Shown here one piece after another: positions 19,028 to 28,916 of a stretch of DNA of 64,000 nt (its first letter is position 1; each line of letters begins with the position of its first letter). The notes beneath the pieces were generated by a model. The model saw nothing but the letters and a program-made list of their open reading frames with translations. It ran no database searches and had not been told where the DNA came from. Position numbers and translations under genes: made by a program. Source of the stretch: Acidobacteriota bacterium (GTDB lineage: Bacteria > Acidobacteriota > Blastocatellia > UBA7656); contig JBBPIG010000011.1 of assembly GCA_038040445.1 (NCBI GenBank), positions 124,001-188,000 of the forward strand. Direction: 5' to 3'.

Positions 19028-19257
19028 CGAATCAAGCCCGGCTACGCGCTGCAAGCCGAAAGGCCGACATCACGGCTATGGCAGAGACGATGGCCGTCTT
19101 TGCCGCAAGGTCCGGCGCGTTGAAAAACAACTCCCTCGGTAGTAAAGTTGCGCTGCCTTTCGAAACCGTAGATCAACGGACAGATGCAACTAAGGACAAT
19201 TGCAACTCAAGCATGATCTTCCATTATCGGATCATCTCAAAGCTCGGAGCTAGATAG
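19028..19257 (+). pseudogene. Decayed TonB C-terminal domain
   Basis: Bases 19028-19060 read RIKPGYALQAE, then after a one-base loss the frame at 19063 reads ADITAMAETMAVFAARSGAL and later SSMIFHYRII, ending at a TAG at 19257. The same order (KPGYTSEAEQADITATVEVM and later IRAMIRYNF) is found in the intact gene at 663-1682. It is therefore a diverged, frameshifted copy lacking its N-terminal part. It lies between the TonB-dependent receptor and the kinase island. The rest of 18960-19421 shows nothing. Confidence 0.75.
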
Positions 19258-19421
19258 GTGAAGTCCATCTGACGTAAGACGATCCGTTCGGCCGCAACGC
19301 CCGGCTCAATCTGCTCTATAGTCTGCGTATGAGCCAAGCGCCAGAATTTGTTCCGCCGCGTCGGGATGCTGCGGTAAAGGATAGATAGGCGATTCGTTCG
19401 CGCCAAGTCTTAAGGAACCTG

Positions 19422-22145
19422 ATGACAACTTGCCCATCTTGCTCGGTACCAGTGCCTCGCGAGGCGCTCTCCTGCCCGGCCTGTGGCGCGGCGCTTGTGA
19501 ATAGTGCTACGCCAACCCGTATGCCGCAATCTGAAGACAATGCCGGGCAGCAAGCTCCCTTGATTAGCTCCACTTCGGCTTCGCCCTCCAGGAGCGATGG
19601 CCGATTCGTCACCGGCGCGATGCTCGCCGGGCGTTATCGGATCGTCAGCTTGCTTGGACGCGGAGGGATGGGAGAGGTCTACAAAGCTGAAGACCTCAAG
19701 CTCAATCAAACCGTTGCGCTCAAGTTCCTGCCCGAACAGATTGCGCTCGATGGTGGAATGCTCGCTCGCTTTCACAATGAAGTCCGCATCGCTCGGCAGG
19801 TGGCGCACCCGAATGTTTGCCGCGTGTATGACATCGGTGAAGTCGAAGGATTGCACTTCATCTCGATGGAGTTCATTGACGGCGAGGACTTGTCTTCGTT
19901 GTTGCGCCGCATTGGGCGCTTGCCGGGCGACAAGGCTGTTGAGATCGCTCGGCAGCTCTGCGCGGGACTCGCGGCCGCGCACGAGCTGGGTATTCTGCAT
20001 CGCGATCTCAAGCCTGCCAACGTGATGATCGACGGTCGCGGCAAGGCGCGCATCACCGACTTCGGATTGGCGGTAGTGAGCGAGGAGCTTCGCGAAGAGG
20101 ATGTCCTGGCGGGCACTCCTGCGTACATGGCTCCCGAGCAACTGACGGGCAAAGAGGTCACGCATCGCAGCGACATTTACTCGTTGGGGCTCGTCCTCTA
20201 TGAACTGTTCACCGGCAAGCGAGTTTATGAAACCCAGAACATTCACGAACTGATTGAGCTTCACGACAAGTCCTCGCCTGCAACACCCTCAAGTCATGTC
20301 AAAGACATTGACCCGCTGGCTGAGCGCGTGATCCTGCGGTGTCTCGACAAGGACCCGAAGGCGCGGCCGGCTTCTGCCGTTCAAGTGGCGCTGGCGTTGC
20401 CGGGCGGCGATCCGCTTCAAGCCGCGTTGGCTATGGGCGAGACGCCGTCACCGGAGATGGTGGCCGCCTCATCAAAGGAAGGCGCGTTGCGTCCGGCAAT
20501 CGCCGGCGCTTGTTTCGCCGCCACGCTGCTGGTGCTGGCTCTCATTCTGTTCGGGTCGAAGTACCTCTCGCTGAATTCCAAAGTGGCGCTGCAAAAATCG
20601 CCCGAAGTGCTGGCCGAGCGCGCGGGAAATATCATCAACAAACTCGGCTACCTTGCCGCGCCCACCGATACCGCTTACGGGTTTGCCATTAGTGACAGCT
20701 ATCTGAAATACGAGCAGCAAAACCCGACTGCCGCCGACGCGCGAAAAAGCCTGGCGTCCGGCCAGCCGCTGACGATCTATTTCTGGTATCGCCAGAGTCC
20801 GCGCTATCTGGAACCGATCAACCCGCCGATCATGGTCTGGCTGAATGATCCGCCGCTGGATGTTCCGGGCATGACCAGTTTGATTCTGGATCAGCGCGGG
20901 CGGCTGGTGGAATTCCAAGGCGTTCCGCCGCAGGTTGAAACGACGGAGATACATAGCGATGGGGCGACAGTAGCGCAGGCCGTTGACTGGTCGCCCCTGT
21001 TTGCCGAAGCCGGTCTGAGCATCGCGAGCTTCACGGTGACCGCGTCGCAGTGGACGCCGCCGGTCTACGCCGATGCACGGGCGGCGTGGCAGGGGAGTTA
21101 TGCCGATCATCCGGATATTCCGATTCGCATTGAAGCCGCCGCCTGGCGCGGCCAGCCGGTCTATTTTCAGATCGTCGCGCCGTGGGACAAGCCGCGCCGG
21201 CAGGAAGAGGCATTGATCCCCACAGGCCTGAAGATTGCCGCCATCCTGCGGACGATTGTTTTTGCAGCGATCCTGCTTGGAGCCTTGCTGCTGGCGCGGC
21301 GGAACCTGCGGCTGGGGCGCGGCGACCGCCGGGGCGCGTTCAAACTGGGGCTGTTCATCTTTTCCATCAGCCTGTTGGGGTTGTTGCTTGCGGCGGATCA
21401 CGTGCCCACTTTCACTGAGTCCAGCATCCTGTATGAAGTCGTGTCTTCCGCCCTTTTCGACGCCGTCCTCTTTGGAATCATCTACCTGGCGCTGGAACCT
21501 TTCGTGCGGCGCTACTGGCCGCGCCTCCTTATTTCGTGGACGCGGCTGCTGGCAGGAGAGTTTCGTGATCCGATGATCGGACGAGACGTGCTGATTGGCG
21601 GGCTGCTCGGACTCATCGGTCTAACGGGCATGATCTATGTTCGCAGGTTCCTTAGTCTACAGCACACCCCGAATGCTGACATGCCCGCAGATTTTGATGG
21701 CGGGACTTTGGTCAGCTTCGGCCATCTGATCGCGTATTTCCTGGGCAGCGTGCCGCGAAGCATAACATTCGGGCTGGGTTTCTTGTTCCTTCTTTTACTG
21801 CTCTACATTTTACTGCGCAAGAAATGGCTGGCGGCCGGCGTCATGGGGCTGCTTTTCTACACGATCCCATCTTTGGTTTTTACCGGAGTGTGGTTCTCTC
21901 CGCCGGTCATGATCATGGCGACATTGATTGTGGTCACAGTTGCGCGTTTCGGACTGCTGGCGACGATGGCCTACTCGTTGTTCGGCTCCCTGACCATTGC
22001 CTATCCTCTGACGACCGATCTCTCCATCTGGTACGCCCCCAACTCGCTCTTCGCGCTGGCGGTGCTGGTCGCGTTGAGCGGCTATGGTTACTACACGTCG
22101 CTGGGCGGGCAGAAGGTGTTCAAGGGGAAGCTGCTGGAGGAGTGA
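19422..22145 (+). CDS. Zinc-ribbon Ser/Thr protein kinase with multi-TM C-terminal domain, paralogue 1
   Basis: 907 residues. A zinc ribbon is at 1-25 (CPSC, then CPAC), a linker at 26-65, and a PknB-type kinase at about 70-330. Its motifs are the Gly loop LGRGGMGEVYK, VALK lysine, HRDLKPANV, DFGLAV and APEQL; all catalytic residues are present. A single TM segment at about 348-372 is followed by a roughly 230-residue extracytoplasmic region, then about seven TM segments (610-895) and a cytoplasmic tail ending GGQKVFKGKLLEE. The likely role is transmembrane sensing with cytoplasmic phosphorylation; the signal is unknown. About 75% of the kinase part is identical by eye to the genes at 26128 and 29640. 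Confidence 0.9.
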   Translation: MTTCPSCSVPVPREALSCPACGAALVNSATPTRMPQSEDNAGQQAPLISSTSASPSRSDGRFVTGAMLAGRYRIVSLLGRGGMGEVYKAEDLKLNQTVALKFLPEQIALDGGMLARFHNEVRIARQVAHPNVCRVYDIGEVEGLHFISMEFIDGEDLSSLLRRIGRLPGDKAVEIARQLCAGLAAAHELGILHRDLKPANVMIDGRGKARITDFGLAVVSEELREEDVLAGTPAYMAPEQLTGKEVTHRSDIYSLGLVLYELFTGKRVYETQNIHELIELHDKSSPATPSSHVKDIDPLAERVILRCLDKDPKARPASAVQVALALPGGDPLQAALAMGETPSPEMVAASSKEGALRPAIAGACFAATLLVLALILFGSKYLSLNSKVALQKSPEVLAERAGNIINKLGYLAAPTDTAYGFAISDSYLKYEQQNPTAADARKSLASGQPLTIYFWYRQSPRYLEPINPPIMVWLNDPPLDVPGMTSLILDQRGRLVEFQGVPPQVETTEIHSDGATVAQAVDWSPLFAEAGLSIASFTVTASQWTPPVYADARAAWQGSYADHPDIPIRIEAAAWRGQPVYFQIVAPWDKPRRQEEALIPTGLKIAAILRTIVFAAILLGALLLARRNLRLGRGDRRGAFKLGLFIFSISLLGLLLAADHVPTFTESSILYEVVSSALFDAVLFGIIYLALEPFVRRYWPRLLISWTRLLAGEFRDPMIGRDVLIGGLLGLIGLTGMIYVRRFLSLQHTPNADMPADFDGGTLVSFGHLIAYFLGSVPRSITFGLGFLFLLLLLYILLRKKWLAAGVMGLLFYTIPSLVFTGVWFSPPVMIMATLIVVTVARFGLLATMAYSLFGSLTIAYPLTTDLSIWYAPNSLFALAVLVALSGYGYYTSLGGQKVFKGKLLEE

Positions 22146-22172
22146 GTGTTCTGTCTGCAAGGCTGTATCGAG

Positions 22173-22275
22173 ATGAAAACATCGTTAGCGACTGACGCCC
22201 TCCCTCACTACCGCATTCTGGCCCGACTTGGCGCTTGTGGGTGGGCGAAGTCTGGCGCCCGATTGACACGGTCAA
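22173..22275 (+). pseudogene. Kinase N-terminal stub, frameshifted
   Basis: From the ATG at 22173 the frame reads ALPHYRILARLGACGW, the start of a PknB-type kinase up to the glycine loop. One base is missing in the GGTGGGATGGGC word, and after the shift the sequence reads GEVWR as in the intact gene just downstream (22297). It ends within a few codons. It is a decayed copy of a kinase 5' end between two intact kinase genes. Confidence 0.7.
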
Positions 22276-22296
22276 TTGAACACTGGAGGTGAAGCG

Positions 22297-25200
22297 ATGA
22301 CCATTGTGCCGGGCAGTCAGCTCGGGCCTTACGAGATACTCTCTCCGCTCGGCGCGGGCGGGATGGGTGAGGTCTGGCGCGCGCGGGATACACGATTGAA
22401 TCGCGAAGTCGCCATCAAAGTCCTCCCCGCTTCTTTCGCCAGCGACGCAGACCGGTTGCTGCGATTCGAGCAGGAAGCGCGTGCCACGTCTGCGCTCAAT
22501 CATCCGAACATTGTCACGATTCACGAACTCGGGGAAATCGGGGCCGGACGCTTCATCGTGATGGAACTGGTTGACGGACGCACGCTCCGAACATTGATTG
22601 ACGAAGGGCTTTCGCTCGACGCGCTGGCACAACTGGGCAGCCAGATGGCGAAGGCGCTGGGTGCGGCGCATGCGGCTGGTATTACACACCGTGACATCAA
22701 GCCTGAGAACATCATGGTGCGCGATGACGGCTACGTGAAGGTGCTCGACTTCGGGCTGGCGCGACTCGTGCCCACTGCGATGGATGCCGAGGCAGCGACT
22801 TTGCAATACACGCAGCCGGGCACACTCCTCGGCAGCATTCGCTACATGTCACCGGAGCAGGCGCGCGGCGAAAGTTTGAGCCATCCTTCAGACATTTTCT
22901 CACTCGGAATGATCTTCTACGAGATGGCGACGGGGCGGCATCCGTTTGCGACAGATTCGATACTCGGCACGCTCAATGCCATTACCCAGCAAGTACCGCT
23001 CAGCCCTTCACGTTTGAACCCTGAAATCCCTTCTGCGATTGAAATCCTGATCCTGCAGATGCTCGAGAAGGACGCGCGGCTGCGGCCCACGGCGGCAGAA
23101 GTTGAGATGGCGCTGGCTGAAATCGGAGGGCAGCGCCCGAGCGGCGAGAGCCGCTCCCCGGTCCTGCGGCCACGCACACGTCATACGGTTGGCCGAGAGA
23201 AGGCGCACGCGGAACTGCGTGAAGCCCTCGCTTCTGCTTTCGCCGGCAAAGGACTGCTGTTGTGCGTGCCGGGCGAGCCGGGAATGGGCAAGACAACTCT
23301 GGTTGAGGACTTCCTGAGTGATCTGCGCGCCGGCGGCCAGTCTTGTATCATCGCGCGCGGACGATGCTCCGAGCGCCTGGCGGGGACCGAAGCCTACCTG
23401 CCGTGGCTCGAAGCGCTCGATGGCCTGCTACGTGGGGCCGATGGGCAGTCGCGGACCTCGCTACTGGGTGCTGAATCCATTGTGCAAACGACGAAGCGGC
23501 TTGCCCCCACCTGGTACGCGCAGGCTATGCCGCTTCAGGCGGATGATTCTTCGGTGGAGCGATTGCTAGCGGAACGCGCAGCTTCACAAGAACGAATGAA
23601 ACGCGAATTCGGCGCGCTGTTGGAGGAAGTTTCCGAACGCCGGCCGCTGGTGCTCTTCTTTGATGACCTCCACTGGGCCGATGTCTCAACGATTGATCTG
23701 CTAGCTTATCTGGCGAGCAAATTCGACTCGATGAGAGTGCTGATCATCGCGACGTATCGCCCATCGGATATGCTGCTGGCTAAGCATCCGTTTCTGCAGG
23801 TCAGGCCGGACTTGCAGGCGCGCGGCGTGTGCCGTGAGATTGAGCTCGAGTTCTTGTCGCGCGCAGAGATCGAGAAATATCTCGCGCTCGAATTCCCGGA
23901 ACATCGCTTCCCTGCCGAACTGCCCGCGTTGATTCATGCCAAGACCGAAGGCAATCCGCTTTTTATGGCTGATCTCGTCCGCTACCTGCGCGATCGCAAG
24001 GTAATTGCCTCCGAGCAAGGCCGATGGGTGCTCGCACAATCGCTGCCCAGCATTGAGCGTGACTTGCCGGAATCGGTGCGCGGGATGATTGAGCGCAAGA
24101 TCGCGCAACTGAGCGAAGAAGATCGGCGCTTACTGGTGGCCGCGAGCGTGCAGGGTTATGAGTTCGATTCGGCAATCGTGTCGAAAGCTCTCGAGCTGGA
24201 CCCGGCGGATGTTGAAGAACGCCTGGAGGCGCTGGAACGCGTTTATGCGTTGGTGCGGCTCGTCAATGAAAGGGAGTTTCCCGGACGCGTGCTGACGTTG
24301 CGTTATCGGTTCGTCCACGTGCTTTATCAGAACGCGTTGTACGCATCGCTCAGGCCAACGCGAAGGGCTCAGTTGAGCGCGACGGTGGCCGAGGCGCTGC
24401 TCGGTTGTTACGGGAAACAGAGCGCGACGGTGGCTTCGGAGCTGGCGTTTCTGTTCGAGGCCGCGCGGGATTGGTCACGAGCTTCCGACTATTTCCTTGT
24501 GGCAGCGAACAATGCCTCGGAAGTATTCGCCCTGCAGGAAGCCGGCGCGCTGGCACAGCGCGGTCTGGAAATGCTGCGCCTGCTGCCGGAAACGGCTGAA
24601 TGCGCGAAGCAGGAACTCGCGCTGCAAACGATGCTGGGGCAATCGCTGATGGTCGCCAAAGGCTATGCCCAGCCGGAAGTCGAGCAGGCATTCATTCGAG
24701 CACGCGAGCTTAGCTTGCAACTGCACGAAGTCTTTCAGCTTTTCCGCGCGCAGTTCAGCCTGGCCATAGTTTATGTTGTGCGAGCCGAATACGAACGCGC
24801 TTTCGACCACGGCGAACAATGCCTGCGCCTGGCGGAGAATTCGCGGAACCAGGCTATGCTTATGCAATCTCACTGGGTGATAGGGCTGAGCCAATGTTAC
24901 ATGGGCCAGTTCGCCGACGCCCGCGATCATTTCGAACAGACCATAGCCATTCACGATGCTGCCGGCATTACCTCGCAGGCCTCCATGTACGGGGCAGTGC
25001 TCAGCCGTGCGCATCTGTCACGGATGCTCCTTTATCTTGGCTATCCGGACCAATCACAACAGGTGATGAATGAGGCTAACGCCAAGTCAGAGCGTTTGCG
25101 CCTTCCGGTCGCCGCAGCCAACACGCTCGCGGTGGCTGCTTACCTGGAAGCGTTTCATCGCCATGCGCAGAAGACGCTCGAACTTGCCGCGGCGACGGCC

Positions 25201-25776
25201 CGGCACGCCGAAGAGCACGGGCTGCCATATTACGCCGCCATCGCAATGATGATGCGCGGCTGGGCGCTGGCCATGCAGAGTCAGGAAGAAGAAGGAATTG
25301 CGCTGATCCGACAAGGCCTGGCGTCGTCTCTCGCAATCGGAACCAGACAGCAGCACGGCTACTTCCTTGCCCTGCTGGCTGAAGCTCTGAACGAAGCCGG
25401 GCGGGTAGAAGAAGGACTCGTGACGCTCAAAGAAGCAATGGATGTGGCAACGCAAACCAATGAGCCTTTCTACGAGGCCGAGTTGTACAGACTCAGAGGA
25501 GACGCGTTGGTGAAGGCGGGAGTCGTCTCGCCCTCAGAAGCCGAGTCGTGCTTTCATCGGGCTATCGAAATTGCGCGGCAACAGCAGGCAAAATCATTTG
25601 AGTTGCGCGCAGTAATGAGCCTCGCGCGCTTGTGGCGGGAGCAGGGCAAGCGTGAGGAAGGCCGAGGGATCCTCGCGGACATTTACGACTGGTTCACGGA
25701 AGGCTTCGACACATTTGATCTGAAAGCCGCCAGAGTTTTGCTTGATGAACTGAGCGTTGATCAGCCCTTAGCCTGA
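22297..25776 (+). CDS. Ser/Thr protein kinase-AAA ATPase-TPR signalling protein
   Basis: 1159 residues from the ATG at 22297, with GGAGG eight bases upstream. The kinase spans 10-275 (Lys41 in VAIKVLP, HRDIKPEN at 131-138, DFG at 151-153). An AAA/STAND-type ATPase begins at about 298 (VGREKAHAEL) with Walker A GEPGMGKT at 326-333 and Walker B LVLFFDDLHWAD. A winged-helix/helical region (about 550-700) is followed by TPR-type repeats to about 1150. No membrane segment or signal is seen, so it is cytoplasmic. The STAND layout suggests a nucleotide-controlled switch with the TPRs as the sensing or assembly platform. It resembles residues 1-880 of the giant fusion at 47299-52941 but lacks its binding domains. 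Confidence 0.92.
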   Translation: MTIVPGSQLGPYEILSPLGAGGMGEVWRARDTRLNREVAIKVLPASFASDADRLLRFEQEARATSALNHPNIVTIHELGEIGAGRFIVMELVDGRTLRTLIDEGLSLDALAQLGSQMAKALGAAHAAGITHRDIKPENIMVRDDGYVKVLDFGLARLVPTAMDAEAATLQYTQPGTLLGSIRYMSPEQARGESLSHPSDIFSLGMIFYEMATGRHPFATDSILGTLNAITQQVPLSPSRLNPEIPSAIEILILQMLEKDARLRPTAAEVEMALAEIGGQRPSGESRSPVLRPRTRHTVGREKAHAELREALASAFAGKGLLLCVPGEPGMGKTTLVEDFLSDLRAGGQSCIIARGRCSERLAGTEAYLPWLEALDGLLRGADGQSRTSLLGAESIVQTTKRLAPTWYAQAMPLQADDSSVERLLAERAASQERMKREFGALLEEVSERRPLVLFFDDLHWADVSTIDLLAYLASKFDSMRVLIIATYRPSDMLLAKHPFLQVRPDLQARGVCREIELEFLSRAEIEKYLALEFPEHRFPAELPALIHAKTEGNPLFMADLVRYLRDRKVIASEQGRWVLAQSLPSIERDLPESVRGMIERKIAQLSEEDRRLLVAASVQGYEFDSAIVSKALELDPADVEERLEALERVYALVRLVNEREFPGRVLTLRYRFVHVLYQNALYASLRPTRRAQLSATVAEALLGCYGKQSATVASELAFLFEAARDWSRASDYFLVAANNASEVFALQEAGALAQRGLEMLRLLPETAECAKQELALQTMLGQSLMVAKGYAQPEVEQAFIRARELSLQLHEVFQLFRAQFSLAIVYVVRAEYERAFDHGEQCLRLAENSRNQAMLMQSHWVIGLSQCYMGQFADARDHFEQTIAIHDAAGITSQASMYGAVLSRAHLSRMLLYLGYPDQSQQVMNEANAKSERLRLPVAAANTLAVAAYLEAFHRHAQKTLELAAATARHAEEHGLPYYAAIAMMMRGWALAMQSQEEEGIALIRQGLASSLAIGTRQQHGYFLALLAEALNEAGRVEEGLVTLKEAMDVATQTNEPFYEAELYRLRGDALVKAGVVSPSEAESCFHRAIEIARQQQAKSFELRAVMSLARLWREQGKREEGRGILADIYDWFTEGFDTFDLKAARVLLDELSVDQPLA

Positions 25777-25823
25777 TGACTCCGAGACAGAAGGCAGGCC
25801 GGTTAAGTAAGAAGGCAGACCCG

Positions 25824-25976
25824 ATGAAGGAATCACCGTCCCCGAACACGACGCTCTCGCATTATCTCATCCTCTCTCAGCTCGGCGCGGGCGGGATGGG
25901 CGACCAGGCTGCCAAAAAGTTACGAGCGGATGCGATCAAATTTGATTTTATCATCGCCATCGAAGGTGGTCGTTGA
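25824..25976 (+). pseudogene. Kinase N-terminal stub
   Basis: After the kinase-AAA gene, a frame from the ATG at 25776 (overlapping its stop) or 25824 reads MKESPSPNTTLSHYLILSQL and then GAGGMGDQ. It thus begins as a PknB-type kinase and breaks off directly after the glycine-rich loop, continuing into unrelated sequence to a stop at 25974-25976. It is a 5' fragment of another kinase gene left behind by deletion. Confidence 0.7.
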
Positions 25977-25994
25977 ATTAGTGGGGCTGGCAAA

Positions 25995-26030
25995 CCGTGG
26001 TCAGTGGTCGTAGTCCGTGGTCCGTAGCTC
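25995..26030. repeat. Heptamer palindrome family B, partial copy
   Basis: GTGGTCAGTGGTCGTAGTCC followed by GTGGTCCGTAG: a short run of the AGTCCGT-type heptamer seen in full at 34321, 41407 and 54131. Only one arm is present. Confidence 0.6.
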
Positions 26031-26127
26031 GTTTCCACCCGTCCCTGCCGCCCGGCTTGCCGGTGATTGTGCGAACGAGGAAGACGGAGGATGATCTGTC
26101 TTTGTCAGCGAACGCGAAAGGGACCTT

Positions 26128-28845
26128 GTGACAACTTGCCCATCTTGCTCAAGACCAGTGCCTCGCGAGGCGCTCTCCTGCGCGGCCTGTGGTGCGGCGC
26201 TGGTGGATAGCGCTACGCCAACCCGGATGCCGCAAGCTGAAGACATTGTCGAGCAAGCTGCCCTGGTTCGCTCAAAGGATTCCACTTCGGCTTCGTCCTC
26301 GACGAGCGAAGGCCGATTCGTCACCGGCGCGGTACTCGCCGGGCGTTATCGCATCGTTAGCTTGCTCGGCCGTGGAGGCATGGGCGAAGTCTTCAAGGCC
26401 GAAGACCTCAAGCTCAATCAAACTGTTGCGCTCAAGTTCTTGCCTGAAAAGATCGCGCTCGACGGGGGAATGCTCGCTCGCTTTCACAATGAAGTGCGCA
26501 TCGCTCGACAAGTAGCCCACCCAAACGTTTGCCGCGTGTACGACATCGGTGAAGTCGACGGATTGCACTTCATCTCAATGGAGTTCATCGACGGCGAGGA
26601 CTTGGCTTCGTTGCTGCGGCGTATTGGTCACTTGCCTGGAGTCAAGGCGGTCGAGATCGCGCGTCAGATCTGCGGGGGACTCGCCGCCGCGCACGAGATG
26701 GGTATCCTGCATCGCGATCTGAAGCCTGCCAACGTGATGATCGACGGGCGAGGCAAGGCGCGCATCACCGACTTCGGATTGGCCGTAGTGAGCGAGGAGC
26801 TTCGCGAAGAAGATGTCCTGGCGGGCACTCCCGCGTACATGGCGCCCGAGCAACTGACGGGCAAGGAGGTCACGCAGCGCAGCGACATCTACTCTTTGGG
26901 CCTGGTGCTGTATGAATTGTTCACCGGCAAGCGAGTTTATGAAACACAGAACATTCACGAGCTGATCGATCTTCACGACAAGTCCTCGCCTCCGACACCC
27001 TCGAGTCATGTCAAAGACATTGACCCGCTGGCCGAGCGAGTGATCCTGCGCTGTCTCGACAAGGATCCGAAGGCGCGGCCGGCTTCTGCCGTTCAAGTGG
27101 CGCTGGCCTTGCCGGGCGGCGATCCGCTTCAAGCTGCGCTGGCGATGGGCGAGACACCATCGCCGGAGATGGTTGCGGAAGCGGGTGAGAAAACCGGCTT
27201 ACGTCCTGCTATCGCCGTGGCGTGTCTGGCCGCCGTCATTGCCGGACTCATCATCACTGCTTTACTGGGCAGCAAGTTGGATTGGAAAGCGCAGGCGATG
27301 CATGAAAATTCGCCGGATGCGCTGGCGCACAAGTCCCGCGACATCATCAACCGGCTGGGCTACACCGACCGGCCCACCGACAGCGCCAATGGGCTGCGCT
27401 TCAACTCTGACTATCAGCGCTACGTTGAGCGGAATGACAAACCCGCTAATCGCTGGAGCCAGCTCACGAAAGGCCAACCGGCCGCCATTTATTTTTGGTA
27501 TCGTGAAAGTCCGCGGTATCTTCAGGCGATTGCCATGTGGAGCGGTGGATGGGTTTCGGAAGATGATCCGCCGCAGAATGTTTCAGGCATGGTGAACATA
27601 AGCCTGGATCCGCGGGGACGCCTGCTCTCCTTCACTGCCGTGCCGCCGCAAGTAGATCAAGCCAGTGGTGCGCTGCCCCTGCCTGACTGGACGGCGCTCT
27701 TCGCGGCGGCGGGACTTGATATGGCGCACTTCACCCCGACCGAGCCGAAATGGACGCCGCTCGCCATCTGTGACGCGCGTGCAGCCTGGACAGGAGCGTA
27801 TCCCGATCAACCAGAGATTCCGTTACGCATTGAAGCAGCCGCCTACCGTGGCAAGCCGGTTTATTTTCAACTTATCGAGCCCTGGAGTAGCCCTGGGCGG
27901 ACGCAAGACTTTCAGCCAACCACGGGGCAGCGCATTAGCTTTGCGATTTTTATCTGCGTATTCCTTGCCATCCTGCTCGGAGCGGTGTTAATGGCCCGCC
28001 ACAATTTCCGTCAGGGCCGCGGCGACCGCCGCGGCGCGTTCAGGTTGGCGCTCTTTGTCTTTGCCGTCAGGATGCTCGCCTGGCTTTTCGGCGCCAGTCA
28101 CGCCCCGAGTATTGGAGAAGTACCCAGCTTCTTCTTTCTGGCCGTTAGCCAGGCGCTGCTGGTGGCTGGTGTCCTCTGGTTGCTTTATCTCGCGCTCGAA
28201 CCTTACGTGAGGCGGCGCTGGCCAGACACGATCATCTCGTGGAGCCGGGTGCTCAGCGGCAGTCTGCGCGATCCACTGGTGGGCCGTGATGTATTCGTCG
28301 GCATCCTTTTCGGCATCGGTCAGACGCTGCTTTATCAGCTCGAACAGCTCGTCAGCCTCTGGCTTAACGCAGCTCCGCAGTGGGGAAGCTTCTTGGACGC
28401 CTGGCTCGGCGTGCGCTACCTCATTGCTCAAGGGTTTTTGACTAATATAGGTCTGGCGCTTGCAATTGCGCTGTTCTTGTTTTTCCTGATGTTTCTGCTC
28501 CGCGTCCTCACACGTCGACAATGGCTGGCCGTGGGCATCTGGGTCTTGATCGCGGTTGTGCTGAAAGTCTTGGGATCAAGCAATCCGATGATTGCCGTGG
28601 TATTTGCTTGCTTAATTCCCGCGCTTGACCTCATCGCTTTGCTGCGCTTCGGCCTCGTGACGTTCGCCATCAGCCAATTTGTTTACTTGCTTTTGTTCAG
28701 CGTCCCGATCACGACCGACTTTTCAGCCTGGTACGCGGGCAGTTCGCTCTTCACGCTCCTCGCGGTGCTGGCGCTGGCGGGCTATGCTTTTTACACTTCG
28801 CTGGGCGGGCAAAAGGTGTTCGAGGGGAAGCTGCTGGAGGAGTGA
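26128..28845 (+). CDS. Zinc-ribbon Ser/Thr protein kinase with multi-TM C-terminal domain, paralogue 2
   Basis: 905 residues from a GTG at 26128, preceded by AAAGGGA; this aligns exactly with the ATG of paralogue 1. The layout is the same: zinc ribbon (CPSC..CAAC, 1-25), kinase about 72-335 with all motifs, one TM at about 352-375, an extracytoplasmic region, about seven TM segments, and the tail GGQKVFEGKLLEE. The kinase half is nearly identical to paralogue 1, whereas the extracytoplasmic half is clearly diverged (e.g. SGMVNISLDPRGRLLSF against SLILDQRGRLVEF). That fits duplication followed by divergence of the sensing part. It is likely in the inner membrane. Confidence 0.9.
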   Translation: MTTCPSCSRPVPREALSCAACGAALVDSATPTRMPQAEDIVEQAALVRSKDSTSASSSTSEGRFVTGAVLAGRYRIVSLLGRGGMGEVFKAEDLKLNQTVALKFLPEKIALDGGMLARFHNEVRIARQVAHPNVCRVYDIGEVDGLHFISMEFIDGEDLASLLRRIGHLPGVKAVEIARQICGGLAAAHEMGILHRDLKPANVMIDGRGKARITDFGLAVVSEELREEDVLAGTPAYMAPEQLTGKEVTQRSDIYSLGLVLYELFTGKRVYETQNIHELIDLHDKSSPPTPSSHVKDIDPLAERVILRCLDKDPKARPASAVQVALALPGGDPLQAALAMGETPSPEMVAEAGEKTGLRPAIAVACLAAVIAGLIITALLGSKLDWKAQAMHENSPDALAHKSRDIINRLGYTDRPTDSANGLRFNSDYQRYVERNDKPANRWSQLTKGQPAAIYFWYRESPRYLQAIAMWSGGWVSEDDPPQNVSGMVNISLDPRGRLLSFTAVPPQVDQASGALPLPDWTALFAAAGLDMAHFTPTEPKWTPLAICDARAAWTGAYPDQPEIPLRIEAAAYRGKPVYFQLIEPWSSPGRTQDFQPTTGQRISFAIFICVFLAILLGAVLMARHNFRQGRGDRRGAFRLALFVFAVRMLAWLFGASHAPSIGEVPSFFFLAVSQALLVAGVLWLLYLALEPYVRRRWPDTIISWSRVLSGSLRDPLVGRDVFVGILFGIGQTLLYQLEQLVSLWLNAAPQWGSFLDAWLGVRYLIAQGFLTNIGLALAIALFLFFLMFLLRVLTRRQWLAVGIWVLIAVVLKVLGSSNPMIAVVFACLIPALDLIALLRFGLVTFAISQFVYLLLFSVPITTDFSAWYAGSSLFTLLAVLALAGYAFYTSLGGQKVFEGKLLEE

Positions 28846-28916
28846 ACGCTTCATTCATCCTTGAACCGGAGGAATAGCTGGGAGAGAATCAACCGCAAGG
28901 AGGCCGAAGAAAGCTG

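Noticed and set aside
20472-21401. A 309-codon minus-strand open frame
   Set aside because: Antisense to the extracytoplasmic part of kinase paralogue 1 and of low-complexity R/Q/P composition; no start signal.
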